Notes: generated from the sequence alone by a model not told the origin. Counted from the first letter of the stretch, positions 7,393 through 15,349 are shown. The stretch is 18,701 nucleotides of DNA from an uncultured Clostridia bacterium (GCA_934131055.1 CAKOZB010000012.1:1-18701); one strand, 5' to 3'. Numbers and translations: made by a program.

Positions 7393-7429
7393 ATTTCGCC
7401 CAAAAGGGGGCGTCCCTCTTGGGCGAAGT
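7393..7429 (-). repeat. Palindromic intergenic repeat, copy 4, inverted (terminator of the ABC genes)
   Basis: This is the same element in the opposite orientation, starting 11 nt after the stop codon of the minus-strand ABC gene. Read on the minus strand it has arms TTCGCCCAAGA and TTTTGGGCGAA around GGGACGCCCCC. A run of seven T follows after a short ATC, so it fits an intrinsic terminator well. Confidence 0.8.
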
Positions 7430-7439
7430 TGCATGAATA

Positions 7440-9251
7440 TTATTTTTTGAATTGTGAGTTGTATAAGTCTGCATAGAATCCGTTTTGAGCCATTAGCTCT
7501 TCGTGATTTCCGTGTTCTATTATGTTTCCTTCGTTCATAACCAATATCATGTCTGCATTTCTAATTGTTGAAAGTCTGTGTGCTATTATGAATGAGGTTC
7601 TGCCTTCTGTTAGTTTATCCATGGCTTGTTGTACAAGTTCTTCTGTACGTGTGTCTACACTACTGGTTGCTTCGTCTAGTATTAAGAATGGGGCATTTTT
7701 TATCATTCCACGTGCAATTGTAAGTAATTGTTTTTGTCCTTGAGATATGCTCTCTGAATCGCTTAATGTGTAGTCAAATCCGCCAGGTAGTGTTTTTATA
7801 AATTTGTCTATTCCGACTGTTTTGCAAGCTTTCATTATGTCTTCGTCAGAGACTTCTTTGTTGTATTTTATGTTGTCCCTAACAGTTCCATTAAATAGCC
7901 AAGTATCTTGTAATACCATTATGAACAGGTCGTGTATATTTTCACGAGATAGCTCTTTGGTTGAAATACCGTCTATTGTAATGTTTCCGTCTGCTATGTC
8001 ATAGAATTTCATAAGTAGGTTGACCATTGTTGTTTTTCCAGCACCTGTTGGACCAACTATTGCAACTTTTTGACCTTTTTTTACATCACAGCTGAAATCT
8101 TTTATGACTGTCTTTTTGCCATCATAAGAGAATTTTATGTGGTCAAATACAATGTTTCCTTCAACTTTTGATGGATCAAGATGTTTAGTAATGTTTTTCT
8201 GTTCATCCATTTCAGGTTCTTCTAAAAATTCGAAAACTCTTTCAGAAGCAGCGGCTGTTGTCTGCAAGTTTGTCATACCTTGAGCAATTTGTGTTAAAGG
8301 CCCTGTGAATAAACGTATGTACATCATGAATGCTACTATAACACCAAATGTGATGTTTCCGTTCATTGTTAATATTGCACCAACAACACAAACAGCAACA
8401 TAACTAAAGTTTCCAATAAAGCTCATTATAGGTTGGCTTAAGCCTGATAAGAATCTACTCTTTTTATTACATTCATACACACTTTGGTTTAATTTGTCAA
8501 AGGTCTCAGAAGCTTCTTTTTGACCATTGTAAGCATTTACAACATTATGGTTTGAATATATTTCTTCAATATGTCCATTTAATTTTCCAAGTTCAACTTG
8601 TCTTGCATTAAAGTATTTTTGAGATTTTGCCATTATAACAAACATTGCAACAAATCCAAGTAGGGAAGATACAATACCTGTTATGGCTAAAATCCAGTTT
8701 GTATAGAACATCATTATTATTGAACCTATAAATAGTGTTATTGCTCCAACTAGTGTTCCTAAACTTTGGCTTAATGACATAGCAATTGTATCAACATCGT
8801 TTGTAACTCTAGATAATAAATCTCCATAGCTGTGTGTATCGAAATATCTAAGTGGAAGTTTATTAATCTTTTTAGATATTTGAGTACGCATTTTCTGAGC
8901 AAATTTGTTTGCGACTGTTGCCATTATTATGCCTTGTAAGAAGTCGAATAATGCACTTACGAGATAAATAATAAGTAGGAACAATGCTATAGAATTTATT
9001 GTATCAAAGTTTATTCCAGTAATTAAACCATTTGTAATTTCGTTTGTTAAATCACTCAATCTATTTGGTCCGATTATTGATAAAACAGAGCTAAAGCAAG
9101 AAAGTACTAGTGCAACTATTACTAATGGAAGTAATTTATTTAAATAATGAACAAGTTTTTTTACTGCTGTTTTTAAATCTTTTGGCTTTTCAGCAGGAGC
9201 ATTTCTACCAAAGTTACGTGGCTTTTTCTTGTAATCTTCTTCGTTATCCAT
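7440..9251 (-). CDS. ABC exporter subunit with the catalytic ATP site
   Basis: This is one half of a heterodimeric type IV ABC exporter of the multidrug/lipid class: six membrane helices (about 40-320) and a C-terminal ATPase. Walker A is GPTGAGKT (400-407), Q448 is in the Q-loop, and Walker B LILDE includes the catalytic E527. The H-loop is IIAHRLST with H558. The signature is ISQGQ (502-506) rather than LSGGQ. The consensus ATP site therefore uses this subunit's Walker motifs and the partner's LSGGQ. It overlaps the partner gene by 8 nt and has an AAAGGAGGA inside the partner's 3' end, so the two are translationally coupled. Repeat copy 4 terminates the unit. The substrate is unknown. Confidence 0.93.
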   Translation of the reverse strand: MDNEEDYKKKPRNFGRNAPAEKPKDLKTAVKKLVHYLNKLLPLVIVALVLSCFSSVLSIIGPNRLSDLTNEITNGLITGINFDTINSIALFLLIIYLVSALFDFLQGIIMATVANKFAQKMRTQISKKINKLPLRYFDTHSYGDLLSRVTNDVDTIAMSLSQSLGTLVGAITLFIGSIIMMFYTNWILAITGIVSSLLGFVAMFVIMAKSQKYFNARQVELGKLNGHIEEIYSNHNVVNAYNGQKEASETFDKLNQSVYECNKKSRFLSGLSQPIMSFIGNFSYVAVCVVGAILTMNGNITFGVIVAFMMYIRLFTGPLTQIAQGMTNLQTTAAASERVFEFLEEPEMDEQKNITKHLDPSKVEGNIVFDHIKFSYDGKKTVIKDFSCDVKKGQKVAIVGPTGAGKTTMVNLLMKFYDIADGNITIDGISTKELSRENIHDLFIMVLQDTWLFNGTVRDNIKYNKEVSDEDIMKACKTVGIDKFIKTLPGGFDYTLSDSESISQGQKQLLTIARGMIKNAPFLILDEATSSVDTRTEELVQQAMDKLTEGRTSFIIAHRLSTIRNADMILVMNEGNIIEHGNHEELMAQNGFYADLYNSQFKK

Positions 9252-11007
9252 TTTCTAGTTCCTCCTTTGATAATTGTGAATATGCAATTTCCTGGTACAC
9301 TTTGCAATTGCTTAAAAGCTCCTTATGTGTGCCCATTCCAACGCATTCTCCATTTTCCAATACTATAATTTTGTCTGCATTTAATATAGTTCCAATTCTT
9401 TGCGCAACTATTATATTTGTAGAATCTTTAGTGTAATTTCTTAGTTCTTCTCTTAGAGTGTAATCTGTTTTGTAGTCTAAGGCACTGAAAGAGTCGTCAA
9501 ATATGTATATTTCTGGATTTCTTGCAATAGCTCTTGCAATAGCTACTCTTTGCTTTTGACCACCAGATAAGTTTGTTCCACCTTGTGCAACGTGAGCTTC
9601 ATATTTTTCAGGCATCTTTTCAACGAATTCCTCTGCTTGTGCAATTTCTATAGCTTTCTTTATTGTATCTTCTGAAATTTTACCTTTTCCATTGTCTCCA
9701 TATGTCACATTGTAATTAACTGAACCGCTAAACATTACAGCCTTTTGAGGAACATAGCCTAGCTTGTTGTGTAAAAATTCTTGATTATAGTCTTTTACAT
9801 CAACACCATCTACTAAAATTGTTCCTTCTGTTGCATCATAAAATCTTGGAATTAAGTTAATCATTGTTGTTTTTCCAGAACCTGTTGAGCCAATTATTGC
9901 AACTGTTTCACCTTGATGAGCCGTAAACGATATATTTTTTAATACATAATCATCTCCATCAGGATATTTGAATGAAACATTTTTAAATTCAATTTCGCCT
10001 TTTTTACCAGTTTCATCACTATTTATTTTTCCATCTTTAATAGAAGGTTTGGTATCTAAAACTTCTGCAATTCTTTGAGCAGAAACCTGAGCTCTTGGGT
10101 ACATTATAAATATCATTGCAAGCATTAAAAATGACATTATAACTTGCATTGCATAACTTGAAAATACCACCATGTCGGCGAAAAGTGGCAATTTATCCAT
10201 CATACTTGCAGAATCTATTAATCTACTTCCAACAAAATAAATTGAAAGTGTTAAAGTATTCATTACTAAGTAAATTACAGGAGACATTGCTGACATGGCT
10301 CTTTGGTTAAACATTTGAGTATTTGTAAGTTCTGTGTTTCCAACTTCAAATTTATCTTCTTGATATCCTTCTGCATTGAAAGCTCTTACAACTCTTATGC
10401 CAGTAAGGTTTTCACGAGTAAGTTCGTTTATATTATCAATCATTTTTTGAACTTTCTTAAACCTTGGAAGTACCAATGCTACAAGAAGAGAAACGCAAGA
10501 CATTAGAACCAAAACTGCAACTCCAGTAAGTGCACTCCATTGCCAGTTTTTATTTAAAATTTTAATAACTGCCCAAACTGCTGTAATAGGAGATTTAATC
10601 AAAAGTTGTAATCCCATAGATATTAGCATTTGGACATTTGTAATATCATTTGTTGTTCTTGTAATTAAGCTACTAGTAGAAAATTTCTTAATTTCTTGCA
10701 TACCAAAGTTTTCTACATTTTCAAATAATTTCTTTCTAACATGAAGCGTGAATGATGCAGAAAGTAGGGAAGTTAGGTAACCAACTACAATTGCTGCAAT
10801 CAAACTGCCAAATGCACAAGCAAGCATATATCCGCCTTGCTTCAAAACATCAGACATTTGGCTTCCTTCAGTTTGAACAAGTTTTGTAATTTCAGACATA
10901 TAATCTGGAAGTTTCAAATCTAGCCAAACTTGAAATATGATTAATAGCAAAGAAATTGCAACTATTAACCAATCTTTTTTAGTGAAGTTTTTTAATAATT
11001 TTAACAT
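9244..11007 (-). CDS. ABC exporter subunit with the degenerate ATP site
   Basis: This is the partner half of the heterodimeric exporter, with six membrane helices (about 10-300) and an ATPase domain. Walker A is GSTGSGKT (373-380), the Q-loop has Q421, and the signature is the canonical LSGGQ (480-484). Walker B is YIFDD, so D505 replaces the catalytic glutamate. The H-loop is IVAQRIGT, with Q536 in place of histidine. Both changes mark a non-hydrolysing site, as known for BmrC/BmrD- and TM287/TM288-type pairs. It starts 58 nt after the zinc peptidase gene, with an AAAGGAAAA ribosome site and no clear terminator in the gap, so it may share that gene's promoter. Confidence 0.93.
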   Translation of the reverse strand: MLKLLKNFTKKDWLIVAISLLLIIFQVWLDLKLPDYMSEITKLVQTEGSQMSDVLKQGGYMLACAFGSLIAAIVVGYLTSLLSASFTLHVRKKLFENVENFGMQEIKKFSTSSLITRTTNDITNVQMLISMGLQLLIKSPITAVWAVIKILNKNWQWSALTGVAVLVLMSCVSLLVALVLPRFKKVQKMIDNINELTRENLTGIRVVRAFNAEGYQEDKFEVGNTELTNTQMFNQRAMSAMSPVIYLVMNTLTLSIYFVGSRLIDSASMMDKLPLFADMVVFSSYAMQVIMSFLMLAMIFIMYPRAQVSAQRIAEVLDTKPSIKDGKINSDETGKKGEIEFKNVSFKYPDGDDYVLKNISFTAHQGETVAIIGSTGSGKTTMINLIPRFYDATEGTILVDGVDVKDYNQEFLHNKLGYVPQKAVMFSGSVNYNVTYGDNGKGKISEDTIKKAIEIAQAEEFVEKMPEKYEAHVAQGGTNLSGGQKQRVAIARAIARNPEIYIFDDSFSALDYKTDYTLREELRNYTKDSTNIIVAQRIGTILNADKIIVLENGECVGMGTHKELLSNCKVYQEIAYSQLSKEELENG

Positions 11008-11065
11008 TTCTTTTTCCTTTCATTTGAATTTTTATGTGATAGCAAAGAAAACCTTGTTTAAAGGT

Positions 11066-11776
11066 TTATCTTCTGTCATCATTTCTTGAATTTAATATTA
11101 AAATCAGTCTTAATAAATCTAATATAGATGAAAGCAAACTTGCAATATAAGTCATAGCAGCTGCACTTAAAACTTTTTTAGCTGACTTATTTTCATCATT
11201 ATAAACAAGATTTAATTCTTCTAATTGAACCAATGCTCTTTTAGAAGCATCAATTTCAACTGGAAGTGTAACTAATTGAAATAACACTGTTGCTAGAAGA
11301 ATTATTATAGATAATTTAATATATCCAGTTAATCCTCCTATAATAGAAATAAGTAATCCAAAGTATCCTAAATAAGATACAAAATTTACAACAGGGACTA
11401 GGGCAGACCTTATCTTGAAAAAAGTATAATTTTCTTTGTCTTGAATAGCATGCCCACATTCATGTGCTGCAACAGCAAGTGATGCTATTGAAGTTCCATT
11501 GTAAATATCTTTAGATAAATTAATAAGTTTTTTAGATGGGTTATAATGGTCAGACAAATTTCCAGAAATTTCATATACAGAAATTTGAGACAATCCGTTA
11601 GAATCCAATATTTTTCTTGCCACATCTTGACCAGTTAATCCAGCAGAATTTTGAACTTTTCTATATTTAGAATATGTAGTATTTATTTTAATTTGTGCAA
11701 ATACCACAAGCAAAAATCCAATAACTGTAAGTAAAACTGTAAGTGGAGTCTCATACGTCATTAGCCAATAATTCAT
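11066..11776 (-). CDS. YugP-type membrane zinc metallopeptidase
   Basis: This is a membrane-embedded zinc peptidase of the YugP family (Zn_peptidase_2); the physiological substrate is not known. An N-terminal membrane helix spans about 10-30. The zinc motif HECGH gives H105, E106 and H109. Later helices cover about 127-171, followed by PVEIDASKRA with E174 as the probable third ligand. A final hydrophobic segment lies near 205-228. The length of 236 aa is usual for the family. The ATG has a GAAAGGAA about 10 nt upstream. A strong promoter at 11861-11890 drives it, and it probably reads on into the ABC exporter genes. Confidence 0.9.
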   Translation of the reverse strand: MNYWLMTYETPLTVLLTVIGFLLVVFAQIKINTTYSKYRKVQNSAGLTGQDVARKILDSNGLSQISVYEISGNLSDHYNPSKKLINLSKDIYNGTSIASLAVAAHECGHAIQDKENYTFFKIRSALVPVVNFVSYLGYFGLLISIIGGLTGYIKLSIIILLATVLFQLVTLPVEIDASKRALVQLEELNLVYNDENKSAKKVLSAAAMTYIASLLSSILDLLRLILILNSRNDDRR

Positions 11777-11813
11777 AATTAATCACGTTCCTTTCTTTAG
11801 GCGTAAAACTAGT

Positions 11814-11835
11814 GGAAAAAATAATTATTTTTCCA
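11814..11835. promoter_or_regulatory. Perfect 22-bp palindrome in the yugP leader
   Basis: TGGAAAAATAAT and its exact complement, with no spacer, form a 22-bp palindrome between the predicted yugP transcription start (about 11854) and its start codon. It is either an operator or a leader hairpin. Confidence 0.5.
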
Positions 11836-11860
11836 TGTTTTTATGCAAAATATACAATCA

Positions 11861-11890
11861 ATTATAAAATGGAAACAGTAGTCAAGTCAA
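11861..11890 (-). promoter_or_regulatory. Promoter of the yugP-ABC transcription unit
   Basis: On the minus strand TTGACT (complement of 11885-11890) and TATAAT (complement of 11861-11866) are 18 nt apart. A second, overlapping TTGACT (11880-11885) sits at only 13 nt and is unlikely to be used. Confidence 0.8.
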
Positions 11891-11953
11891 CAAAAAAATG
11901 TGAAAATTGTGTGAAATATTTAGAAAAAATGTAATAATATAAACAAAAGAAAT

Positions 11954-11973
11954 ACTCCCTCCGAAGAGAGAGT
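11954..11973 (-). terminator. Intrinsic terminator after the 94-aa gene
   Basis: On the minus strand ACTCTCTC-TTCG-GAGGGAGT is an 8-bp stem with a UUCG tetraloop, followed by ATTTCTTTTGTTT. A second small AT hairpin lies between it and the stop codon (about 11974-11992). Confidence 0.8.
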
Positions 11974-12008
11974 AAAAAGATTAAATCTTTTTTATTTAGT
12001 TGTTTGCC

Positions 12009-12293
12009 TTAATCGGGCAGACAGCCTGCAGTGCCCATCCAAGTAGAGCCTCTAGAGTTGACTATTTTAGCTTCACTGTAATGCCGTGTGGCATGGAATT
12101 TATTAGTGAACACACCATTTGAAAAATACCAGCCTTCGGGAAAGTTAAATTGTCTCGGATTAGTATCAGTGACTATGGTTATATCATCTCCATATGTCAC
12201 AAGGATAATTTTCCCACGGTTAAGGCTTTCAAGAACCCTAACTACTATGCTAAGGGGCAAGTCCGCTGTACGGACTATTTTGCTACTGTTCAT
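12009..12293 (-). CDS. Hypothetical protein, 94 aa
   Basis: I do not recognise this protein. It is soluble in appearance, with no signal peptide or membrane helix. The middle (about 26-55) looks beta-rich, with GKIILVTYGDDITIVTD, and the tail ends GSTWMGTAGCLPD. The start has an AAGAGG upstream on the minus strand. It is the last gene of a unit with the 276-aa gene, 39 nt apart, with a palindrome between them. Base composition is visibly less AT-rich than the genes to its left, which suggests transfer. It is followed by the UUCG terminator. Confidence 0.6.
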   Translation of the reverse strand: MNSSKIVRTADLPLSIVVRVLESLNRGKIILVTYGDDITIVTDTNPRQFNFPEGWYFSNGVFTNKFHATRHYSEAKIVNSRGSTWMGTAGCLPD

Positions 12294-12308
12294 TTTTTTC
12301 CTCTTTTT

Positions 12309-12326
12309 ATAGGCTAATTAGCCTAT
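12309..12326. repeat. Perfect 18-bp palindrome between two genes
   Basis: ATAGGCTAA and its exact complement lie 6 nt after the stop of the 276-aa gene and 15 nt before the start of the 94-aa gene. In RNA this would be an intercistronic hairpin just before the ribosome binding site. The GGCT...AGCC halves resemble the dyad at 14027-14041. Confidence 0.5.
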
Positions 12327-12332
12327 TGTTTG

Positions 12333-13163
12333 TTAGTACTTGTTAATAGGAAGTTTGTACTTTTTCTCAAACCAGTTTGAGAGTTCATCACCATACTTCC
12401 AAGACTGAGAAAGAACTTCTACTGCTCGCCACAATGTTACGAAGTCAATGCTGTCCATGTGCCCGGACTTCATTGCATAGCCTGCAATGTCATAAATCGA
12501 CTTGTCACACTTGGTCATAAGATACTGCATCCATAATGCAAAACGCTTAGCAAATGGAATTACGGTAATATACAACCCTGCGTCTTCGGGATATTTAAGC
12601 AAATTTTCCCAATGTTGCCAAAGTACTTTTTCTTCCGAACTTTTGAAGATAAATTCTGTGGATTCAGAAATTTGATCTATTTTAGTTTGAACCACATATG
12701 CACGATAGTTTTTTCTTACAAATGCTTTTTTAGGTAGACCAAACATCAAACAATCACCACGAGGTAATGCTTCTATTGTCCGGATGATTTCACTTCTGGG
12801 CAAATTTTGTGCTGCATAATAACCTCCAATAAAATCTTTTTTGGAGTAATGGGTGATTAGGACAATGGTGCCCTTGTAAATAACCCGTAGTCCGATAAAG
12901 AGAGTATTAGAAGGAAGCTCAAATGCCTGAAATAGAACTTTCTTAAAATTTGATTCTTTTTCAAAACAACCTTCAACCAAATTAGAGAGTGTTTCTAACG
13001 AGTTCACGGAATATGCGACCAAAGTTGCAATACCATTATGAAACTTGTAAATAAGGCATCTTTCTTTTTTGGGAGAAAAGTCGTTCCAAATTTCCAATAC
13101 TGGAATAGGGGCAAAATGCTTATGAATTTTGCGAGCATAAATGAACTTTGCTCTTGTAACCAT
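12333..13163 (-). CDS. Hypothetical protein, 276 aa
   Basis: I do not recognise this protein. It is basic and rich in aromatic residues, with no signal peptide or obvious membrane helix. There are no nuclease, ATPase or zinc motifs that I can see, and cysteines are scattered. The gene looks real: a perfect AAAGGAGG lies before the ATG and a sigma-A promoter with 17-nt spacing lies at 13217-13245. It is the first gene of a two-gene unit with the 94-aa gene. Like that gene it is less AT-rich than the left part of the window. Confidence 0.65.
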   Translation of the reverse strand: MVTRAKFIYARKIHKHFAPIPVLEIWNDFSPKKERCLIYKFHNGIATLVAYSVNSLETLSNLVEGCFEKESNFKKVLFQAFELPSNTLFIGLRVIYKGTIVLITHYSKKDFIGGYYAAQNLPRSEIIRTIEALPRGDCLMFGLPKKAFVRKNYRAYVVQTKIDQISESTEFIFKSSEEKVLWQHWENLLKYPEDAGLYITVIPFAKRFALWMQYLMTKCDKSIYDIAGYAMKSGHMDSIDFVTLWRAVEVLSQSWKYGDELSNWFEKKYKLPINKY

Positions 13164-13216
13164 ATAAAAAACCTCCTTTTGTATGGTTCACTAACAAAAA
13201 ATATACATACTATAAG

Positions 13217-13245
13217 ATTATAACACTAATTTACATAATTATCAA
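13217..13245 (-). promoter_or_regulatory. Promoter of the 276-aa/94-aa unit
   Basis: On the minus strand TTGATA (complement of 13240-13245) and TATAAT (complement of 13217-13222) are 17 nt apart, about 54 nt upstream of the start codon. Confidence 0.8.
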
Positions 13246-13291
13246 CTAGAGAATTATGCAATTTGATATTAAAAGTTGAATATAAAAAATG

Positions 13292-13321
13292 TGGTGTGAG
13301 TCTTATTAAAAACTCACACCA
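13292..13321 (-). terminator. Intrinsic terminator after the 210-aa membrane protein gene
   Basis: On the minus strand TGGTGTGAGT (complement of 13312-13321) pairs with ACTCACACCA (complement of 13292-13301) over 10 bp with a 10-nt loop. CATTTTTTATATT follows. Confidence 0.9.
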
Positions 13322-13334
13322 TATCGATTAGGGG

Positions 13335-13967
13335 CTAGTCGATAAAATCTTCGGTTTTGGTTGTTTCTGCAACCACTATGTTATCTGTGGTTTTGTGCAA
13401 CATATCTTTGCCATTGATGTTCTTATCTTCTTTGAATTTTTTTTCATCAAATTTTGAAAAACCAAAAAGTAAGTTGAACCAATAAGCAAATCCAAAAGCC
13501 TGCCAAAAATTAATCTGAGCTAACTCAACATTTAACAGCAGAGGAAGGATGTTATTCCAAGAATACATTGTAACTCCAACTGCAATAAGAATTGAGAGAA
13601 TTTCAAATATTATGACGAGCAGAACCAAAACAACCTTTGCGATTTTTTTGTTTTGGAATTCTTCAAAGATTTTTTCCTTCTTAAGTTCTTCATATTCCGA
13701 TTTTGCACGGTTATAGTAATCAGCTCTAAGAGAACCGATTGTATAAGCAAGTACAAATGCCTGAAACATTGTTACTTTCGAGAAGCCGAACATTGTAGTC
13801 ATAGCTGTATTCCAACACACTCGGAAAATGGCACCCGTTACTACGGCTACAATAGCAAGTGTAACAGTTACGAAAACAACACCTAAGAGAAGGATTGGAA
13901 TAAAAGCTATTCCATGACTTATTCCGTCCTTTACTTTCCGCCAACCGTTTTTAGATTTCTCACTCAT
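13335..13967 (-). CDS. Four-helix membrane protein with a duplicated W...QAF motif
   Basis: This 210-residue integral membrane protein is of unknown function. It has two similar halves, each with a hydrophobic helix, then WN, then about 17 residues to QAF and a second hydrophobic stretch. The first half runs WNTAMTTMFGFSKVTMFQAF (52-71) and the second WNNILPLLLN...INFWQAF (137-158). The halves are joined by a charged, probably coiled segment (81-108), and the tail is hydrophilic and acidic (171-210). Small membrane proteins with one WN...F...QAF unit are, as far as I recall, common and uncharacterised; here the unit is doubled. The start has a perfect AAGGAGG. It has its own promoter (14053-14081) and terminator (13292-13321), so it is monocistronic. 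Confidence 0.75.
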   Translation of the reverse strand: MSEKSKNGWRKVKDGISHGIAFIPILLLGVVFVTVTLAIVAVVTGAIFRVCWNTAMTTMFGFSKVTMFQAFVLAYTIGSLRADYYNRAKSEYEELKKEKIFEEFQNKKIAKVVLVLLVIIFEILSILIAVGVTMYSWNNILPLLLNVELAQINFWQAFGFAYWFNLLFGFSKFDEKKFKEDKNINGKDMLHKTTDNIVVAETTKTEDFID

Positions 13968-14026
13968 AAAGATACCTCCTTGTTAATTTTTCAATACGGC
14001 TTGTGAGAAAACTTATTTTATATAAA

Positions 14027-14041
14027 ATGGCTAAAAGCCAT
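14027..14041. promoter_or_regulatory. Dyad in the leader of the membrane protein gene
   Basis: ATGGCT-AAA-AGCCAT lies just downstream of the -10 at 14053-14058, near the predicted transcription start. That position suits a repressor site. The GGCT/AGCC halves recall the palindrome at 12309-12326. Confidence 0.4.
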
Positions 14042-14052
14042 AAAACATGTTG

Positions 14053-14081
14053 ATTTTATCATCTTTTTTGGTATTTTGCAA
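14053..14081 (-). promoter_or_regulatory. Promoter of the 210-aa membrane protein gene
   Basis: On the minus strand TTGCAA (14076-14081) and TAAAAT (complement of 14053-14058) are 17 nt apart, with a TGA giving an extended -10. Confidence 0.7.
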
Positions 14082-14183
14082 TAAAATTAACATAATTTAT
14101 AATATATTTTCTCCAAAAGTAGTAGGGCATTTGCTAAAACTATTGTGGCATATGATAAAGCGTAATAATAAGATAAGAACTAA

Positions 14184-14218
14184 AAATAATAAAGGCTCAT
14201 TTTGAACCTTTATTATTT
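14184..14218 (-). terminator. Intrinsic terminator of the three-gene membrane operon
   Basis: On the minus strand AAATAATAAAGG (complement of 14207-14218) pairs with CCTTTATTATTT (complement of 14184-14195), giving 12 bp with an 11-nt loop. More T residues follow. The first arm encodes the end of the last protein and its TGA stop is in the loop. Confidence 0.8.
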
Positions 14219-14664
14219 AGATAAATTATAATTTTAATAACTAAAATAATAAATAAAGTAAGGAATACAAACTTATATATATTTATAATTAAAGAAAACA
14301 TAGACTCACTTATGCTAGTTCCATTATCTTTAAAATAATCGCGTATAATAGAATCTTTGTCTTGCATACTTACCACGACATCTTTTGATTTTCCATTTTC
14401 TAAATACCTAATTTTTAATTTATAATTATGAAAGTCAGACATATATTCTACACTTTCTATATGTGCCTCATTGCTAATGGGAACCTCACCTATACTTGAA
14501 TAATTTATCATTTCTAATATAATACTAGTATCTTTTTGTTTATCATATTTTATAACGCTACCATGAGAAATTGTATATGAAAAAAATACAATAAAACTAA
14601 CAACTGTAATTATAAGAGTTAATATATATACTTTTTTAAATGAATAATTTTGTTTATTACACAT
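14197..14664 (-). CDS. Hypothetical membrane protein with two helices, 155 aa
   Basis: I do not recognise this protein. Membrane helices lie at about 12-32 and 127-147, with a hydrophilic domain of about 90 residues between them that would be extracytoplasmic by the positive-inside pattern (lysines before the first helix and after the second). I place the start at ATG 14664, with AGGAGGA (14671-14677) 6 nt upstream. The longer frame would use a TTG at 14670, which abuts that site. The AGGAGGA overlaps the stop codon of the preceding gene, so the two are translationally coupled. It is the last of three membrane-anchored proteins, and its 3' end forms part of the terminator. Confidence 0.65.
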   Translation of the reverse strand: MCNKQNYSFKKVYILTLIITVVSFIVFFSYTISHGSVIKYDKQKDTSIILEMINYSSIGEVPISNEAHIESVEYMSDFHNYKLKIRYLENGKSKDVVVSMQDKDSIIRDYFKDNGTSISESMFSLIINIYKFVFLTLFIILVIKIIIYLNNKGSK

Positions 14665-14675
14665 ATCCAATCCTC

Positions 14676-15326
14676 CTAAATCTTCTTATTCTGAATAAAA
14701 ATATATCCATTTCCGCTCTTTTTTAAAGTAACCTCATATTGATTTTCGGGGGTGTTTGCATCACAATAGATGATATGATATATTCCATTATTTACATTAC
14801 CAGAAAGGCATTTTGCATTAATATGGTGAGTATCACTATAAGCATAGCAGTAAATATAATTTTCTTTCGTACCAATTTTGTTATTACTTGTATAAGATTT
14901 ACAATATTTTAATTGTATATTTGGATTGTTATTTTGAGATATATCCAGCCCTGTTTTCTCAAAATATAATATTTTAATATGCAATGGGTCAAATGTTAGA
15001 ATATCCCCAACGGGTGGAGTACCATTGAAAACAGTATTAACTAAATACTCATATTCAGGGGAGTTAGAATCGACTATATTTCCAATATAAGTATTATAGT
15101 ATAATATTTCTGAAATATCTATCATACTAGCGTCATCATAAGTGTGGTTAATAAAACCATTATTTGCTACTTTATCTAAAAAATGTTCAATATCTAATAG
15201 AGTTTCAGAGTCTAAAGTAGCAGAACGCTTTATAGAAAATTTTAAAATTGTATTAACTATAAATACTATAAACAATGAAATTAATATTATAAATGCTACT
15301 AATTTTAAATAGTTTATTTTTTTCAT
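14676..15326 (-). CDS. Hypothetical membrane-anchored protein, 216 aa
   Basis: I do not recognise this protein. It has an N-terminal lysine-rich start and one membrane helix (about 8-29). The rest should be outside the cell membrane. The outer part has four cysteines in its C-terminal half (C142, C160, C173, C188), close enough for disulfides, and is rich in Asn and Tyr. The start has AGAGGTGAT upstream. It is the middle gene of the operon, 23 nt after the first gene and with its stop overlapping the ribosome site of the third. With no known domain, a role as a cell-surface complex with its neighbours is only inferred from the context. Confidence 0.65.
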   Translation of the reverse strand: MKKINYLKLVAFIILISLFIVFIVNTILKFSIKRSATLDSETLLDIEHFLDKVANNGFINHTYDDASMIDISEILYYNTYIGNIVDSNSPEYEYLVNTVFNGTPPVGDILTFDPLHIKILYFEKTGLDISQNNNPNIQLKYCKSYTSNNKIGTKENYIYCYAYSDTHHINAKCLSGNVNNGIYHIIYCDANTPENQYEVTLKKSGNGYIFIQNKKI

Positions 15327-15349
15327 AATTAAATCACCTCTAATAAATT

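Noticed and set aside
1710..7429. The repeated palindromes as a CRISPR array
   Set aside because: The copies are kilobases apart, in both orientations, and sit at gene ends. There are no regular spacers.
9110..9436. 108-aa plus-strand frame over the junction of the ABC genes
   Set aside because: It is antisense to two clear ABC genes, lacks a ribosome site and has no protein-like features.
12088..12312. 74-aa plus-strand frame over the 94-aa gene
   Set aside because: The minus-strand gene has the ribosome site, unit structure and terminator; this frame has none.
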